A stretch of 64,000 bases of DNA. Source: Phytopythium helicoides. Its lineage: Eukaryota; Oomycota; Peronosporomycetes; Pythiales; Pythiaceae. The DNA is taken from assembly GCA_024867545.1 (NCBI GenBank), contig JANFNE010000011.1, positions 1,178,001-1,242,000 of the forward strand, in the 5' to 3' direction. Position numbers and translations under genes: made by a program. Below the pieces are notes generated by a model, which was given only the letters and a program-made list of their open reading frames with translations, was not told the origin of the DNA and ran no database searches. This document shows positions 49,671 to 60,956 of this stretch, in pieces. The number at the start of each line of letters is the position of its first letter. Position 1 is the first letter of the stretch.

Positions 49671-50567
49671 GATCTCTCGCGCTTCGCTGCTGCTTTCCCC
49701 TCGGCAATCTGCCCCTTCTCCTTGGTGATGGATGGCGGCCATGGTATGCGCCCGTGCATTGGCTGTAAATGTGCTCGCTAAAACCCTCTATTTTAGCGAA
49801 TGAAAAGCGGGTCATGTGGACGACATCACTACAACGACGCAAACACTCGCGCATATAAATTTATGCATCCTCTACAGTAGTTTTCAAAAACAGTCGCGCT
49901 CGGGGTACCATTCGCGCCACCGATTTGTCTAATCTGGACCAGACAGCGTAAGTTTTTGGCAGACAGGCGGCCATCTGCCGCCACAACCGCACGACGAGTT
50001 CAACAAGAGCCCCACTCGCGGTGCGACGCCCTGGGCATCTCGGGCTGTCGCTCGCCGCAGGTCGACGCCTCGAGGCGAAAGTTGGCGCTCGACGGCCGAC
50101 GACTCGGTGTATCCATCGGCTGCGACCCGCAAGGAAGGCGGTCGCGGCGTCGCGCGTCTCACTCGTCCGCCCCTCCTCCTCGGCGCTCGTCTCGCGTCGG
50201 CTTCTCTTGTTCCAGCGCCGAGCCGAAAGCAACTGGTTCCTGGGTGCGACTGCCTCATGCGGTCAAGTTGTGGCCAGCGGATAAGAATCCTGCGGGCGCT
50301 TCAACGTGGGGCGGAGGGCGCTGTCGTGCGCGACAACTTCAAGCGCCAACTCAGCTGGCGCGAGGCGCAGAGCACCGAGGCGCAGCCGAGCGGGAGGACG
50401 AGACCGGACGAGATGGATGCTGGCAGGATGCACTCGTGGCGAGAGAGTGCGACGCGCATCCCGATGGCGCACGACTGGCAGAGCGCGGTGATGCAGCATC
50501 AAGATCGGCGGCGGTGATCACCTCGGCTCTAGAGAGGCCGTCATCTGTATTATAGTTAGGATAATAG
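49671..50567. other. Intergenic region
   Basis: No convincing gene. GC-rich with several short open frames, none with recognisable content. Confidence 0.35.
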
Positions 50568-51719
50568 CTAAAACATGGCGCGGGACATCATGAACGAGTC
50601 CGCCGTAGACGTCGGCGACGAGTGCAGCCACCCGTCCAGGCGCTGCAGCACCTCTTCCTCCTCCTGGATGCTCGGGGCGTAGCCGCCCTCGATCATACGG
50701 CCAGCACGAGGATTGTACGACCCGTAGTTGTTGTCCACGCTCATGCGATCTGAGCAGAACGACGAACCCATAGCCGACGACGACGCGTTCGAAGGACGCA
50801 CCACGATCGCATCGCTCGACACCGCACTAGAAGACAAGGCGCGACCAGTGCTGGTGCTGCTGGAGCTGATGCCTGTAGCAACCTCCGATGACACACCGCT
50901 TCCACCACGGCCATAGAACTTGAACGAGCTGCCCTGCTTCTTGAGCCGCGAATGACGAGGCGCAAGCGGGTTCTCTGGGCGGAATGTCACGGTGCGAGAG
51001 TCCTGTTGTTGCCGGGCATTTGCCGATCGCTTGGTCAAAATTGTGCCGGTGTGGCTGCCCGCACTGCGCTGCGATCCGTGCGAGGACGTCGCCGCCTCAA
51101 GATTTTCAGCCGTGAGGGGATAATCTGCTGGAAGTTCTTCGAAGCGGGAGAAACCTGTTGTATCTGAGTACGCCTTGCGAACCATCCTTCCCGAGTGCTT
51201 GCGCACAAGGGCTCCCGAAGCAGGTTCTGCCTCAGGCTCCTGGTGTCGGCGGCTGCGGCGGTGATGGCGGCGGTGCTGGCTAGAGCTCGTCGTCGTCGGC
51301 AGCTGGCGGTAGTTTGGTCCCTGAGCCGAGCCCGCAATGCTTGGCTGCGACGACGCGCGGTAGATGTAGTCGACGGACGCGCACTCGCTGACCGAGTCCG
51401 CTCCGCCACCCATGATGACGGTATTGTTGCTGTTAAAGTTGACGCCGCTGTTGGCGAAGCCGGCCGCATTGGCCGTGCTGCTCGAGAAAATGGTGCTGTT
51501 GGTGAACGTGGTGCTGTTGGTGCCGACCGTCATGACGGTGTCGCTCACGTGGCTGAAGTTCCTCGCGCCATACTTGTTCTTGCGCTCCTCTAGGAAGAAA
51601 ATGTGCTCGAGCGCGACGGACGGGCGCTTGCAGACGCACTTGCTGCCGCGCTCGCCGCACGTCTTGCACCTGCGGAGCCATGCGAACGAGAAGAAGTCGA
51701 GCCAGTCGAACAGGCCCAT
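50568..51719 (-). CDS. Ser-rich protein with N-terminal aromatic/Cys module
   Basis: A single frame of 383 aa from ATG 51719. The N-terminus MGLFDWLDFFSFAWLRRCK is followed by a Cys cluster (C19xxC22...C28xC30) and RPSVALEHIFFLEERKNKYGA. The rest is dominated by Ser, Thr, Asn and Arg with a His/Arg run (SQHRRHHRRSRRHQ) and ends in SADSFMMSRAMF-type residues. An in-frame non-coding-like extension of 34 codons precedes the ATG. N-terminal Gly-2 and Cys could allow acylation, but this is inference. No family recognised. Confidence 0.6.
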   Translation of the reverse strand: MGLFDWLDFFSFAWLRRCKTCGERGSKCVCKRPSVALEHIFFLEERKNKYGARNFSHVSDTVMTVGTNSTTFTNSTIFSSSTANAAGFANSGVNFNSNNTVIMGGGADSVSECASVDYIYRASSQPSIAGSAQGPNYRQLPTTTSSSQHRRHHRRSRRHQEPEAEPASGALVRKHSGRMVRKAYSDTTGFSRFEELPADYPLTAENLEAATSSHGSQRSAGSHTGTILTKRSANARQQQDSRTVTFRPENPLAPRHSRLKKQGSSFKFYGRGGSGVSSEVATGISSSSTSTGRALSSSAVSSDAIVVRPSNASSSAMGSSFCSDRMSVDNNYGSYNPRAGRMIEGGYAPSIQEEEEVLQRLDGWLHSSPTSTADSFMMSRAMF

Positions 51720-53117
51720 GCCTCCGTCCGCGCGCGCCTGCGTTTCTCGCACTGGCGCGCCTGCCAGTACCGGTAGTGTCGCCTTGTTCCCCCCTTCCCC
51801 TCCCTTGTCGCCCCGTGACACTGGCGCTAGGCGTGTCGTGACCAGCGCTGCGCTGCGACGCGCTTGTCAGCCTCCAGAGTCCAGTTTCGCAACGGGACAA
51901 GCGCCCGTCGTCGCCACGCCTGTCGGCCGGTGGACACGCACCTACAAGTGTCCGCTCGCCTCGCCTGCCAAAGGCGCCGAACGCGCCGCCAGTCGGCCGA
52001 CCGACCGCCTGTCCGCCGCTCGCCGCGATCGGGAAATGGGAGCCGGAGAGCGCGCCACGAGCTCCGCTCCGCTCCACCACGGGGGGGAAGAGAAGAGGAG
52101 CGCGGCCCATCCGCCCGTCGGCGGGCGGCGCCCGACGGGAAGCTGCCCCGGCGCCTGCACGCGCACACGCGCAGGGCTTTGACGCCTCCATGGCGCTGAA
52201 TTTCTGGACTCGACTCGCCAAGTTGATGCCGACGGTGGCGCTAGCCGCGGGGAAGGGCTCCCCCCACCGAGGAGGAACGCTTCAATTCGGCGCGCGGTAG
52301 GCGGGGTATGCGAGGACAGAGGTCGGAACAACACGACGAGGTACCGCACAGGTTCCAATTTTGCCATGGAGGAATGTGGCGTTATGCTCTCATGGAGGTT
52401 CCTGAGCTGGTCAGCACGACAGCGAAGACAGCCCGGAGGACTGACTTCTACATGACATTGCGCGCCATGACCAGCGCACCTTCCAATGCGGGCGCCACTT
52501 TGCACCCACTGGCTGCGCTAATACATGCATGTAGACGCTTGGGTGTGCACGAATGGCCTCGAGGAAGCACCAGCAGAGCTCCGCAAGACATCGACGGGCG
52601 ACTTTGGTGCTACAGTACTCGACGCTTCCACCGCAGCTTGGGCGAATCTTAGAGGCGGCGGGGCCGATTCCCATCGCGGACCTCGAATCCCTCGACTGTA
52701 GGATGAGCCATCACGCACTTCTCTGCGTGCTTGCAGCATCTTCGTGTTGACTGCCGAGGCGGCTGGACCGCCAAACTGGTGACAGCATGGGTTGGTGCTT
52801 GGGGCGATGGCTACAGAGCGAGTATCACGGGCAGCACTTTACACGGCCCGCCGCCGCCGCACAGTTTACGGCGCTGAAGTCTGATGTATCATCCCCTTCG
52901 TCCCCTGTCCAACTCCTCTGACGCCAAGTAGTGGCGACGCCACTGACGATCATGGAGCATCATTGCGCTTGTGTTCACCGACGTCCAAGGGCGGCGGTGC
53001 AAGATTACGACACGCACGAGGAGCTGGGTGCAACTGCATGCTCGTTGGTGATACACACGGCGGCACCTCGACGAGGTATCACAACGCTATGCTCGCAACG
53101 GGGAGCATGTCCAACGC
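51720..53117. other. Intergenic region before the tandem repeat
   Basis: About 1.4 kb without recognisable genes. GC-rich, with a C-rich patch near 52081-52087 (gggggggaaga). Ends where the 6.4-kb duplicated unit starts. Confidence 0.35.
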
Positions 53118-54431
53118 TCTTCCATCGAATGATACAATTGTCATAGCTTGTGGGCTGCATCGCTCACCCAATGCGCAGGGACTTGAGCAACGTGTGTGTC
53201 ACGGCGGTCGAGATGGTTCAGCCCGTTCGTAAAGATCGGTCCGGCGCGTGCCGAGGTGCACTCACTGTTCAGTGTACGACTCGCTCCAGCGTGATCAGAG
53301 CGGCTCGTTTGTGTCGTCATGGACTGGAAGTCTGACGCCACTCTCACTCTCTACGATCGACTCTGATTGTTCATCGGAGTCGATATGACCATGGGTGCAC
53401 GATGAAGCGAGTCATCACGAGCAAGCGGACTCGTCAACGTGTGTCTGCACAAGATGCTCGGGACGAACAATATATTCGAATCATTTGCTGCTTCAATGAC
53501 GCAAGACGAGCTTGCGTGTAGGACGCAAATGGCGATGGTAAACGCGCTGACTAGAGATGACAAGTCTGGGTACCATCATGGCTCGTTCGACGACGTTGCA
53601 GTTGAGGTGAACTGCGCGGAGATCGTAGTTTCGTCTCGTCGATCTGTAGGATTTCCTAGCACAACATCCAGCACGGTGATCGCTGTGCCGTGTGCTCAAA
53701 TCAAGGAGTGTGTTGGAGATTGACCCAGACAAACGAAGACCTAAAAATGACGGTGAGCAGCACGGTGCTAGGTGGTGTTGAGGGGCTCGGCGAGCCGGCA
53801 ACCGAACTTCCATGCTCGATTCGCGATCATAATGTGTTTTTCTCTGACGAATTTGTTGAGTCAAATTGGTAGCGCATTTTGCCCTCAGCAAGAGCAATCT
53901 ATTCGTTGGCTGTGTTGGATGTGTGAAGGATACACGAGCAAGTAGACCAATAACAGCATGAGAGAATGAGTATTGTAACGAGTTTTGGGCGACATCAGCA
54001 ACAACGCGAGCAACATCGATATAAATGGCAGCACTACCAGAAGCTAACACTTGTTGGGGAAGAAAGCAGTTCTTCTGCGGTTTCACGAATGCGAGAGGCT
54101 CTCCAATGGTATTTCGTCGACTCCAACGAGAACTTCTTAATGAGTCGGATGCCAGCATGCGTGGAGGCTTGGTGGCGGACATCGACATCACTGAGACCAG
54201 TATGTGTCGGATCACTTTTTGTGTAAATATTTGGAGCATGTAGCACTTGATGCTCGTTTTCCTACAACTGACAAAACAAGTACCATAGACTACTGTAGTA
54301 CAGTCGATGGATCACAAGGCAAAGCGTTTACCCTCGAAGTACGCTATATCGTTGCAGAAGGAAGGTTTACAGAAACCAGCAAGATCCGTGCTACTTTCCG
54401 GTGCACAAGTTGCGAAAAAGACTGGTCTATC

Positions 54432-54466
54432 TGTTTGTTTGTTTGTTTGTTTGTTTGTTTGTTTGT
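54432..54466. repeat. (GTTT)8 microsatellite
   Basis: Eight GTTT units plus a GTTGTT tail and a T run (10 T). The copy-2 equivalent has seven units and 13 T, the length difference that shifts the repeat offset from 6,439 to 6,438 bp. Confidence 0.9.
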
Positions 54467-54518
54467 TGTTAGTTTTTTTTTTGTGGAGCTGTGGGTGTAA
54501 TTGTTGCCAAGAGTCCCA

Positions 54519-55593
54519 TCACCCAACTACTCGTGGACCTCCAATCGGTCTTCCACTTGTCTCGACGGTCACGGTTGCCGTGCCAAGTCTTCCCCGAGCA
54601 GAACTCACCACTGTAACGCTGTCGATCCGACGCTTGGTGAACTCGAGAGCAAGCGTGCGTTGTTCTCGTTCTGCCATCGTCAATCCTGGAGAGACTGACA
54701 CACCAAACGCTCTCCTACCAGCGAGAGCCAGCGCATTCAACCGCTCCGATCCAGGAACAGGATCCATATAAACCTTCATCACAACCGACTTTTCATCACG
54801 CAAAGGGATGGAAGTATGCTCCTCCTTGTCACTCGACCTGTCTGCGATGGATTGTTGAAGAACTCCTAGAATCGTGTCAATAGACTCGGGGAAACAGAAT
54901 CCAGTGACCTCAGACCTGTAGACATACACATTTGCACACAGCAGGATTTGGTCAACCCTAGACTGTCGCGCTTTATGACTGAACAGCCAAACAAACGGTT
55001 CACAACAATGTACCTGAACATCGGCATGGGTCTCGTGCTTACGGCAGTGGTATCGACAATGTTTGCTCCTTCTGTGGTCGCTGAGTCGCTTGTCGGAGCA
55101 GAAGAGCCATGACTAACTCGTCCAGAAGACGCGACGCTCAACGTCCGTATCGTCCCGTGCTCAAACGGGTGCAGAGCGAATAGCTCTGGGACGTCTTGGT
55201 TGGATAGTGCTGTGCATTGCTCTCACAAAAGTTAGAATCGCAGTGTTGTTGCCTCCGATCAGCGGACGCCGTCACCTACGTTTGCGGTTGATCAAAAATT
55301 CGTAGAGTCCGTGTACTGCCTCGTGGCCTTGGAAAAGAAGCAGCGAGTCTGGTCCATGCACTGCTGGAGCTGCTGAAGGAACTCCCGGTCCTCTTGACTG
55401 TTGTCCGGTCTTCAACGCCCCGAGCTCTTCTTCAAGTAGATGGAACTCTCCAGCGTCGCGCTTTGTGTTTTGGACGCTGCTGTATGGAGTTGAGTACTCG
55501 ATGTTGAGTCGAAGCAGTGCTTTTCGGACTCTTGACGTTGACTGGGTGACGGCAGCGCAGACAGTGTACGCAGACAAGTAAGCGAGGAATATG
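54519..55593 (-). CDS. DONSON-like replication-factor fragment (C-terminal part), copy 1
   Basis: Three exons (complement) about 55593-55280, 55194-55014 and 54915-54519 join to roughly 295 aa. The reading SAYTVCAAVTQSTSRVRKAL then LNIEYSTPYS matches the DONSON region ALISPTTRGLREAM / EGIEFSLPL. SLLLFQGHEAVHGLYEFLIN matches [40 protein letters not shown] and YRSEVTGFCFPESIDTIL match LLSPVAFRGATMQMLKA and the SGYRDQFSLEITGP segments. DONSON scaffolds CMG helicase assembly at origins. The N-terminal half of the family (about 270 residues) is not seen upstream, so this is a truncated or captured fragment. Similarity judged by eye. Confidence 0.6.
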
Positions 55594-56386
55594 CTGACAT
55601 CGTGTAGTTTCCGAGTTGGGGGAGAACGCCGAGTTGAACCTCTTATCAATTCAAAGACTTTAAAGACACCCCGAGTTCATAACCATACCAGCTACGCCAG
55701 ATCCTGTTCGACCACGCTGGTCAACACGTTTCATGAGGTTTCGCCGTTCAGAACATACCTTTTGCAACAACATTTATTCCTGCATGGAAAGGATCGGCGA
55801 CGCGGCTCCGAGATTTAGAAGCAGCAGAGTTGAATAGAGTAGGGTAACTTTAGAGTCGAGCAGAGCGGCTGATTCGTGGTTATTCCGCGTCTGGCTGCCG
55901 ATTCTAATTCAAAGACTTTCTCTGTCGGCTGAAGTTCTGGCAGTATAACGCGAGCGAGTGCAATGGTCGGTGGCGTGCAGCACTCATAGGTGATTGGGAG
56001 CCGCGAAAGTGCTGATATCCCCATATCTGGTGACTGCACTAGTCAGCATGGACGAGCGAGGCAGGACGAGTTGTGACGACGCATCGTTCGGGTTGATGGC
56101 TGCGGTTGCATCTAGCACCCTAGCACAAGTCTCACGAGTAGGCTGGCGTGGTCATGTCGGCAGAGGCAACACTTGGAGGGGCTCGTCTTTCCGAGAACAC
56201 AGCCTTGGATCGTTCATTGCAGTTGAAGTTGCTTGCCATGTTTGTAGGATATACACAATAATAACAGGTAGACCTTCAACTGTCTCCGCAGACACCAGAT
56301 CGCTCTAATCACTCACTCACTAAACCTGAAAGAAGCTGCAGTTGGAGGGGAAGCCATTCCGCAGGAAAGCGAGCGTGGACGTCGGG

Positions 56387-59221
56387 ATGGACGGCGTTAG
56401 CATGGACAACGTCAGTATGGACGAGGGAGGGGGCGAGAAACCTCCGTCCACCGATGAGCTGCTGTCGCAGGCTGCGGTGGAGGCCATCCGAGCGGCGGTG
56501 CCAGGCGTCACGATCGACCGCCACGGTGTCGCTCTCGAGGACGATCTGAAGACCCTGCTTCCGGAGAGTCACAAGCGGACGATTCGCAGGGAGATTTGTA
56601 CCGCGTATTTCGGGAAGGTGCTGTCAGAACCAGCTATCGCTGCAGCTGTGACGGCCGTCAGCGCCAAGTGGGAGGAGCTTCAAAAGACCAAGGCAGACCT
56701 CAAACAGGAGCTCAAGCTCAAACCAGTACTCGGAGACAAGGAACGAGCTTTCCAACTGGAATACGTTGGAGATGCCGACGCCGAGTTCCGAAGCTACCTC
56801 GCGCGATGCTGCACGGGGTATCGCACAAACTCCACCCAGTACACAGCTCCATGCACTGCGATCACGCAGAGCTCTGGGTTTGGGAAGAGCCGCATCCTGA
56901 AACAACTCGCCACGTACACATCCAAGGGCAATGTCATTCGCGATGGAACCACCGAGTACTCGATGACGGTGCTCTACGTCAACGCGCGTAATATCAAGGG
57001 GTCGACGGGATACCCGCGCGCCACACCGGCCTTGAGCAATTGGTTATTCAATCAAACCGATTGCAACGCTCTCGCAATTGCTACCAAGTTGCTGAAGGCA
57101 TTCAAGTACGCGAGGGATAATCACGATGCAGGCACGGAATGGATGGAGCTCTTTGAGAATCACGAAGTGGAGAGGTACTTCATCGATAACAGCGTCAAGG
57201 TGAAGGAAGAGTTGGAAGCCGTCCATGTCAACCTGACATTGGAGTTTTCCCGAGACGAAATCGGCAGCTCGGGTAGATCAATGAAAAAATCGGGTAGACC
57301 AGGTGAGGGATCGAACAAATCTCAGGAGGGATCTAGTGGGCCAGAAGAAAAGAGGACATGCACAGCATCGAAGGTGCCTGTGTTGGTGGTGGCCGTCGAT
57401 GAAGCGCGGGCATTACTGGAGATCAAGGATATTCAGGGTGTGAATGCGCTCCGCATGCTGCAACGAGCATTATCGAAAGTTTTCAAGGCAACCAGTGTGA
57501 AGGAGGCTAATGGACTAGTCTTCGCTGTTCTTGTGGATACCCTCTCCAGAGTCCACGACTTTGTTCCGGCTCGGTCTCATGACCCATCATCGCGGCATGG
57601 TTTGATCACCACCGCTCAATTCCCACCGTTTGTGCTGACGCACACAATAGACGTGATGTTGCAATCTGGACCCAAGCTTAGCGACTTTACGAGCAAGGAG
57701 AGGGTACTGATGAATGATGCACTACAAGTATGGAAGGTTCTTGTGGCGATGGGAAGACCCTTATGGCATGGCAGTGCGTATAATGGTGTTCTCTCTACTT
57801 GGAAGAAGGATCTAGTGCAGTTCGCCTCTTCGAAACTGCTGCTTGGGGACCCGGGAAATAAAGCTCACCACTACAACACAGGGAACCTCTATGGTGTCGC
57901 AGACCTGTTCTGTCGAGCCGGTCTGCGTCCCCGTGCAAGTGATGCTCTATCATCCCGTCTTGTTGCCGACTTCATGAGTGTGTTGCATTATGTGTCGTAC
58001 AGGAGTGACGCGCATATCACTAGTTACGCGTCCGACCCGATCTTGACGTTCGGTGCGGCGCACATCTGGTATCAGTTGGACAAGACGCCAGCATTGCACA
58101 CGTACTTGCTTCCGCAGTTCAAGTCGATGCTGGTTCATGGTTTGGTGGACGCAGGAAATGTTGGCGAAGTTGTGGCGCGCATCTTCTTGCTGTTAGCGAT
58201 GGACGCGACGATGATGGGCGAAAAGTTTACAGACCATGCTACTCAAACTAATTTTGTGTTTTCTGGTCAGTTTTGCTCAGTGCCCCAGTTTCTCAAGATG
58301 CTGCTTGGTGCTGATCCAGAGTTCCGTGAGGAGAAGTCAAAGCTTGATTCGAAGGGAAAGTTACCAGCTCGGCGCAATCAATTCAATGAGTGGATGATGA
58401 TGTGGGGGGATTGGGAAGTTGGTTATAGCCACTTTGTGGATTTGCATAGAGCGCCAACGAAGGAAATGCTGTGGAGGATGCTTGATCGGCGCGCCGCAGG
58501 AATTTTCCCTCGCAACCACAAAGGGGCTGACCTCGTGATCCCAATATTCACCAGAGGCGATGCAAGTCGCTCCGGCTCGATGATGGGTACGCCTCTTGGA
58601 GAAGTGTCAGCCATCCTGATCCAAGTGAAGAATCGTGAGGGAGCAGATGACAATTTCCCTGACTCTGCTCTTCGAAAGTTGACGCCGGAATTCGTGTATG
58701 CGGAGAAAAAGACGCTAGCCAAGAACAAATCAAGCACAAAGAGATCAGCCAAGCCTGCAAAAGAGGCCGGGAAGAAGAGCGGAGATGAACTGTCGTCGTT
58801 CAGCCAAACTCCCGTGGACAAGATGATTCGACTCTACTTGAGCCTTCGCGAGACTCCGAGCGAAGAGTTACCTGCTCAATGTGTGATTATGCCGAAGGTT
58901 CAGAATCTGAGGTCGGGTGCAGCTGCGTCCACCACCCACAACTACTCCCTGTGCCTCCGAGGGATGTTTGCAGAGGATTCGACGAACAGCCCAAGCCTTT
59001 GGCCATTTTTATCGATTGAGCTGACAAATGAGCTGAAAGCATTGGCAAACTCGGCGTGGTGGGATGGCATCTCTCAGGTTACGAGTGATCTTGACGAACG
59101 CGATCTCGACGAAGACGCCAAGAAACGTTTGGTTCCCGTTCTCTCGCGTGACACAGCGATCAATGTGGCATCCAAGAGCCTGATGTTGTTTTCGCCTGGT
59201 CAACCTGACTTCAAAGGTTAG
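56387..59221 (+). CDS. P-loop NTPase fused to PD-(D/E)XK-like nuclease domain, CR-effector type, copy 1
   Basis: A single open frame of 944 aa from ATG 56387 (MDGVSMDNVSMDEGGG); the frame begins just downstream of an in-frame TGA, with an acceptor-like CTGCAG at 56336-56341. Walker A is SSGFGKSR (Lys-167), Walker B VLVVAVDEA (Asp-338, Glu-339). After a helical middle the C-terminal part has GADLVIPIF (Asp-715) and ILIQVKN (Gln-746, Lys-748), the spacing of a PD-(D/E)XK nuclease core with Q in place of E/D. This two-part layout resembles the NTPase-plus-REase toxin class of Crinkler/RHS-type effectors. No CRN header (LFLAK) or secretion signal is attached. Assignment to that class is by motif reading, not search. 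Confidence 0.75.
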   Translation: MDGVSMDNVSMDEGGGEKPPSTDELLSQAAVEAIRAAVPGVTIDRHGVALEDDLKTLLPESHKRTIRREICTAYFGKVLSEPAIAAAVTAVSAKWEELQKTKADLKQELKLKPVLGDKERAFQLEYVGDADAEFRSYLARCCTGYRTNSTQYTAPCTAITQSSGFGKSRILKQLATYTSKGNVIRDGTTEYSMTVLYVNARNIKGSTGYPRATPALSNWLFNQTDCNALAIATKLLKAFKYARDNHDAGTEWMELFENHEVERYFIDNSVKVKEELEAVHVNLTLEFSRDEIGSSGRSMKKSGRPGEGSNKSQEGSSGPEEKRTCTASKVPVLVVAVDEARALLEIKDIQGVNALRMLQRALSKVFKATSVKEANGLVFAVLVDTLSRVHDFVPARSHDPSSRHGLITTAQFPPFVLTHTIDVMLQSGPKLSDFTSKERVLMNDALQVWKVLVAMGRPLWHGSAYNGVLSTWKKDLVQFASSKLLLGDPGNKAHHYNTGNLYGVADLFCRAGLRPRASDALSSRLVADFMSVLHYVSYRSDAHITSYASDPILTFGAAHIWYQLDKTPALHTYLLPQFKSMLVHGLVDAGNVGEVVARIFLLLAMDATMMGEKFTDHATQTNFVFSGQFCSVPQFLKMLLGADPEFREEKSKLDSKGKLPARRNQFNEWMMMWGDWEVGYSHFVDLHRAPTKEMLWRMLDRRAAGIFPRNHKGADLVIPIFTRGDASRSGSMMGTPLGEVSAILIQVKNREGADDNFPDSALRKLTPEFVYAEKKTLAKNKSSTKRSAKPAKEAGKKSGDELSSFSQTPVDKMIRLYLSLRETPSEELPAQCVIMPKVQNLRSGAAASTTHNYSLCLRGMFAEDSTNSPSLWPFLSIELTNELKALANSAWWDGISQVTSDLDERDLDEDAKKRLVPVLSRDTAINVASKSLMLFSPGQPDFKG

Positions 59222-60956
59222 TTGTCGAGCAGCAAACTCGATTGGACGGTGACTACGAGATCGATTCAAGCGTTGCGTGCATAGTCTTCATGGATTTATT
59301 GGTGCGAGTTCAACCTATCGCTCGAGTCTACGAGATGAAAGTGTAGACGCAAGAGTGGATGGTTGCAAGAATACTTCAGGTAAAGCACTCAAGGTGATGT
59401 GATTCTCACTCACCTTGCGTTGGCGTGAAAATGAACGCGGTTGAGTGAAGCGTGGGGTTGTCGTTTTCAGTTTGGCATCAGTAGTTGACGAAGAACAGAA
59501 TAAACCAGTACATAGAAGGCGCCAAAAAAGCAGGCCCAAAGCGCACTCGTACGCGGTCTTCCATCGAATGATACAATTGTCATAGCTTGTGGGCTACATC
59601 GCTCACCTAATGCGCAGGGACTTGAGCAACGTGTGTGTCACGGCGGTCGAGATGGCTCAGCCCGTTCGTAAAGATCGGTCCGGCGCGTGCCGAGGTGCAC
59701 TCACTGTTCAGTGTACGACTCGCTCCAGCGTGATCAGAGCGGCTCGTTTGTGTCGTCATGGACTGGAAGTCTGACGCCACTCTCACTCTCTATGATCGAC
59801 TCTGATTGTTCATCGGAGTCGATATGACCATGGGTGCACGATGAAGCGAGTCATCACGAGCAAGCGGACTCGTCAACGTGTGTCTGCACAAGATGCTCGG
59901 GACGAACAATATATTCGAATCATTTGCTGCTTCAATGACGCAAGACGAGCTTGCGTGTAGGACGCAAATGGCGATGGTAAACGCGCTGACTAGAGATGAC
60001 AAGTCTGGGTACCATCATGGCTCGTTCGACGACGTTGCAGTTGAGGTGAACTGCGCGGAGATCGTAGTTTCGTCTCGTCGATCTGTAGGATTTCCTAGCA
60101 CAACATCCAGCACGGCGATCGCTGTGCCGTGTGCTCAAATCAAGGAGTGTGTTGGAGATTGACCCAGACAAACGAAGACCTAAAAATGACGGTGAGCAGC
60201 ACGGTGCTAGGTGGTGTTGAGGGGCTCGGCGAGCCGGCAACCGAACTTCCATGCTCGATTCGCGATCATAATGTGTTTTTCTCTGACGAATTTGTTGAGT
60301 CAAATTGGTAGCGCATTTTGCCCTCAGCAAGAGCAATCTATTCGTTGGATGTGTTGGATGTGTGAAGGATACACGAGCAAGTAGACCAATAACAGCATGA
60401 GAGAATGAGTATTGTAACGAGTTTTGGGCGACATCAGCAACAACGCGAGCAACATCGATATAAATGGCAGCACTACCAGAAGCTAACACTTGTTGGGGAA
60501 GAAAGCAGTTCTTCTGCGGTTTCACGAATGCGAGAGGCTCTCCAATGGTATTTCGTCGACTCCAACGAGAACTTCTTAATGAGTCGGATGCCAGCATGCG
60601 TGGAGGCTTGGTGGCGGACATCGACATCACTGAGACCAGTATGTGTCGGATCACTTTTTGTGTAAATATTTGGAGCATGTAGCACTTGATGCTCGTTTTC
60701 CTACAACTGACAAAACAAGTACCATAGACTACTGTAGTACAGTCGATGGATCACAAGGCAAAGCGTTTACCCTCGAAGTACGCTATGTCGTTGCAGAAGG
60801 AAGGTTTACAGAAACCAGCAAGATCCGTGCTACTTTCCGGTGCACAAGTTGCGAAAAAGACTGGTCTATCTGTTTGTTTGTTTGTTTGTTTGTTTGTTTG
60901 TTGTTAGTTTTTTTTTTTTTGTGGAGCTGTGGGTGTAATTGTCGTCAAGAGTCCCA

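Larger units (their letters stand above)
53118..59556. repeat. Tandem duplication unit, copy 1 (6,439 bp)
   Basis: The sequence from TCTTCCATCG at 53118 recurs at 59557 and continues in register to the window end. The unit contains a minus-strand DONSON-like fragment (54519-55593) and a plus-strand NTPase-nuclease gene (56387-59221). Copy 2 differs by only about a dozen substitutions plus one fewer GTTT unit and three extra T residues. The bases preceding the two copies differ (junction AGCGCACTCGTACGCGG versus GCATGTCCAACGC), with only the shared TCTT at the boundary. Confidence 0.95.

Noticed and set aside
48240..49781. Long Ser-rich and Leu-rich plus-strand frames opposite the acidic protein
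   Set aside because: Low-complexity antisense of GAG/GAA repeats; no signal of real coding.
53493..54239. 248-codon minus-strand frame present in both tandem copies
   Set aside because: Conservation is only due to the recent duplication. Composition is basic and unlike a protein, with no domain.
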